A stretch of DNA of 5,513 nucleotides from Candidatus Njordarchaeum guaymasense (GTDB lineage: Archaea > Asgardarchaeota > Njordarchaeia > Njordarchaeales > Njordarchaeaceae): assembly GCA_030587605.1 (NCBI GenBank), contig JAUQYT010000248.1, positions 1 through 5,513 of the forward strand. The letters are read 5' to 3'. The notes under the pieces are model-generated. The model searched no databases, was not told where the DNA came from, and saw only the letters and a program-made list of their open reading frames with translations. This document shows, piece after piece, positions 4,248-5,513 of this stretch. Numbering within the stretch: the stretch's first letter is position 1; each line of letters begins with the position of its first letter. The position numbers and the translations under genes were made by a program.

Positions 4248-5513
4248 TCACGCTTTTGGATCCTTTTGCACGACCAAATCAACAAACCTTCCTTTAACGA
4301 CATCGAATAACCCTTTGTCAGTTAGTTTTAGTTCTGGTATTACAGCCAGAGATAGGAAACTAAGGGTTGTTATTGGAGACCTGATTTGTCGAAGGCCAAG
4401 CTTCTTAGCCTCATTTTCTATAAACCCCTTTCTCCGAGCGACTTTGTTAGCTGGTTCAGTACTCATGAGGCCGGCGATTTCTAGTCTTAGCGATGCTAGA
4501 AGCTTTCGGCTACTTGATAAGGCTACACCACCTTGCATGCCGAAGACTGCTTGCGCGGCAAGAGCCATGTCAAATGGATTTGACCCTACCACTATCAGGT
4601 TATGAGAGTCATGTGCAATGCTCTGAGCTATGGCCCCATCAAAGCGTCCCAGTCCTGTGATGAGACCTCTACCTATGTTTCCTGTACGATGGTGCCTTTC
4701 AATCACTGCAACATATGAGACATCTTCTGTAGCTATCACAGTTCCATCTCTGATCTCTAGCGATCTTATTTCGCTTGTTGTAAAGAGAGTTCCTTCCATC
4801 AATCTGATCACTCTGAAGTCAGCCTCGTCTTTCTCATCCTTACACCCCAACAGAAAATCTGAAGGGTTTAGTTTTCTTCTAAACACGAATGTATTCGTAA
4901 GAGTCCTGGGGTACCTGAATGTCTTCGGGAAGCGCGACGGGTTAATTTCTTTCCCCATGACTATAACTTTCTGGATTTCCACTTTGTGTAGATCGCTTAG
5001 TAGTAGAATGTCAGCGAAACAACCTGGCGATATACTGCCGATCTCATTATCGACACTCATATAAGTCGCGGGGTTAATGGTTGCAAGCTGGATGGCGGTT
5101 AGGGCATCCATACCTTCAGAAATAGCCCTTCGTAGGATGTGATCCATATGTCCTTCAAGCAGAAGGTCGTTGACTGATCGGTCGTCGGAAACTAGCATAC
5201 AGTGCCTAACATCGATGGTTCCTTTAACCAAGGGTTTGATGAGATTAGCAAGGTCTTTGGACGTGGAGCTTTCCCTTATCATTAGCCACATTCCAAGCCG
5301 GAGTTTCTCCAATCCCTCCTCTTCTTTCACTGACTCGTGGTCTGAGCGGATTCCGGAAGCGATATAGCCGCACAGCTCCTTCCCATGTAATCCAGGGGCA
5401 TGGCCGTCAATTATGGTGTGCATCTTTCGGGCCAATTCCAATTTTCTGATAACTTGAGATGAGCATGAAAGAACCCCAGGATAATTCATCATTTCACCTA
5501 GTCCAATGACGCC
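4248..5513 (-). CDS. ade: Adenine deaminase, N-terminus off the window
   Basis: 421 residues are visible; the frame is open to the right edge, and family members are usually about 550-600 aa, so roughly 150 or more residues are missing, including the HxH metal motif. The enzyme hydrolyses adenine to hypoxanthine and ammonia in cytosolic purine salvage. Visible amidohydrolase-type motifs (numbered from the first visible residue): GLGEMMNYPGVL (4-15) with the metal-ligand region E7; IIDGHAPGL (34-42); GIRSDHE (54-60); SDDR (109-112); EGHMDH (120-125); and INPATY (146-151), followed by the ISPGCFADILLL strand that closes the metal-dependent hydrolase fold. The C-terminal adenine deaminase domain is complete, with ERHHRTGNIGRG (272-283), SIAHDSHNLIVVG (298-310), GLMS (348-351) and PELKLTDKGL (393-402). 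It ends normally in TGA. The CPBP gene begins 36 nt downstream on the same strand and may be cotranscribed. Confidence 0.95.
   Translation of the reverse strand, partial: GVIGLGEMMNYPGVLSCSSQVIRKLELARKMHTIIDGHAPGLHGKELCGYIASGIRSDHESVKEEEGLEKLRLGMWLMIRESSTSKDLANLIKPLVKGTIDVRHCMLVSDDRSVNDLLLEGHMDHILRRAISEGMDALTAIQLATINPATYMSVDNEIGSISPGCFADILLLSDLHKVEIQKVIVMGKEINPSRFPKTFRYPRTLTNTFVFRRKLNPSDFLLGCKDEKDEADFRVIRLMEGTLFTTSEIRSLEIRDGTVIATEDVSYVAVIERHHRTGNIGRGLITGLGRFDGAIAQSIAHDSHNLIVVGSNPFDMALAAQAVFGMQGGVALSSSRKLLASLRLEIAGLMSTEPANKVARRKGFIENEAKKLGLRQIRSPITTLSFLSLAVIPELKLTDKGLFDVVKGRFVDLVVQKDPKA

Noticed and set aside
4183..5064. Open frames of 140-144 codons on the plus strand opposite adenine deaminase.
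   Set aside because: They lie wholly or mostly antisense to a strongly supported conserved gene and show low-complexity Ser-rich translation typical of shadow frames.
1..5513. Search for CRISPR arrays, insertion sequences, toxin-antitoxin pairs or defence genes.
   Set aside because: No regularly spaced repeats, transposase motifs or defence-type domains are visible on either strand; the CPBP family includes phage-resistance (Abi) members, but nothing else nearby supports a defence role.

Overview
The window looks archaeal. Its genes belong to families typical of archaea: a Get3/TRC40-type ATPase with the zinc CxxC pair, a Rab-like small GTPase, an archaeal-style type II secretion F (TadC/FlaJ-like) membrane protein tail, a CPBP membrane protease and an adenine deaminase. 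Upstream regions carry TATA-like boxes (TTTATAT, TTTTTATA) and GGTG-type ribosome binding sites. A eukaryote-like small GTPase translationally overlapped by a possible Longin-like partner, together with Get3, makes an Asgard-type lineage (for example Thorarchaeia-like) or a relative my best guess. The lineage is an inference; no ribosomal or marker gene is present to settle it.

Layout. On the plus strand, positions 1-522 hold the C-terminal end of a membrane protein that is open to the left edge. It converges on a block in which every gene is on the minus strand. Read in the direction of transcription, from the right edge, that block is: an adenine deaminase missing its N-terminus (5513-4248), a CPBP-family membrane protease (4211-3486), a ~300-bp non-coding gap containing a 72-nt imperfect hairpin and the GTPase promoter, a small Rab-like GTPase (3168-2602), a 291-aa protein overlapping it by 14 bp (2615-1740), a ~210-bp leader, and a Get3-type ATPase (1530-577).

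How they may work together. The GTPase and the overlapping protein are almost certainly one operon. The second protein has an N-terminal CxxC and a middle region whose pattern resembles the Longin-like proteins often found beside archaeal Ras-like GTPases, so a GTPase plus partner/regulator module is the most interesting reading. Get3 has its own leader and probably its own promoter; it would bind hydrophobic transmembrane segments of tail-anchored proteins using ATP. Adenine deaminase (purine salvage) and the CPBP protease are 36 nt apart and may be cotranscribed, with no clear functional link. I see no mobile element, CRISPR array, tRNA or rRNA.

Three start choices matter. Get3 begins at a TTG behind a strong AAGGTGAG site. 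The GTPase is best started at the ATG at 3168, because the upstream GTG lies inside the GAGGTG ribosome binding site. The partner protein is best started at the ATG at 2615, behind GGTGG.
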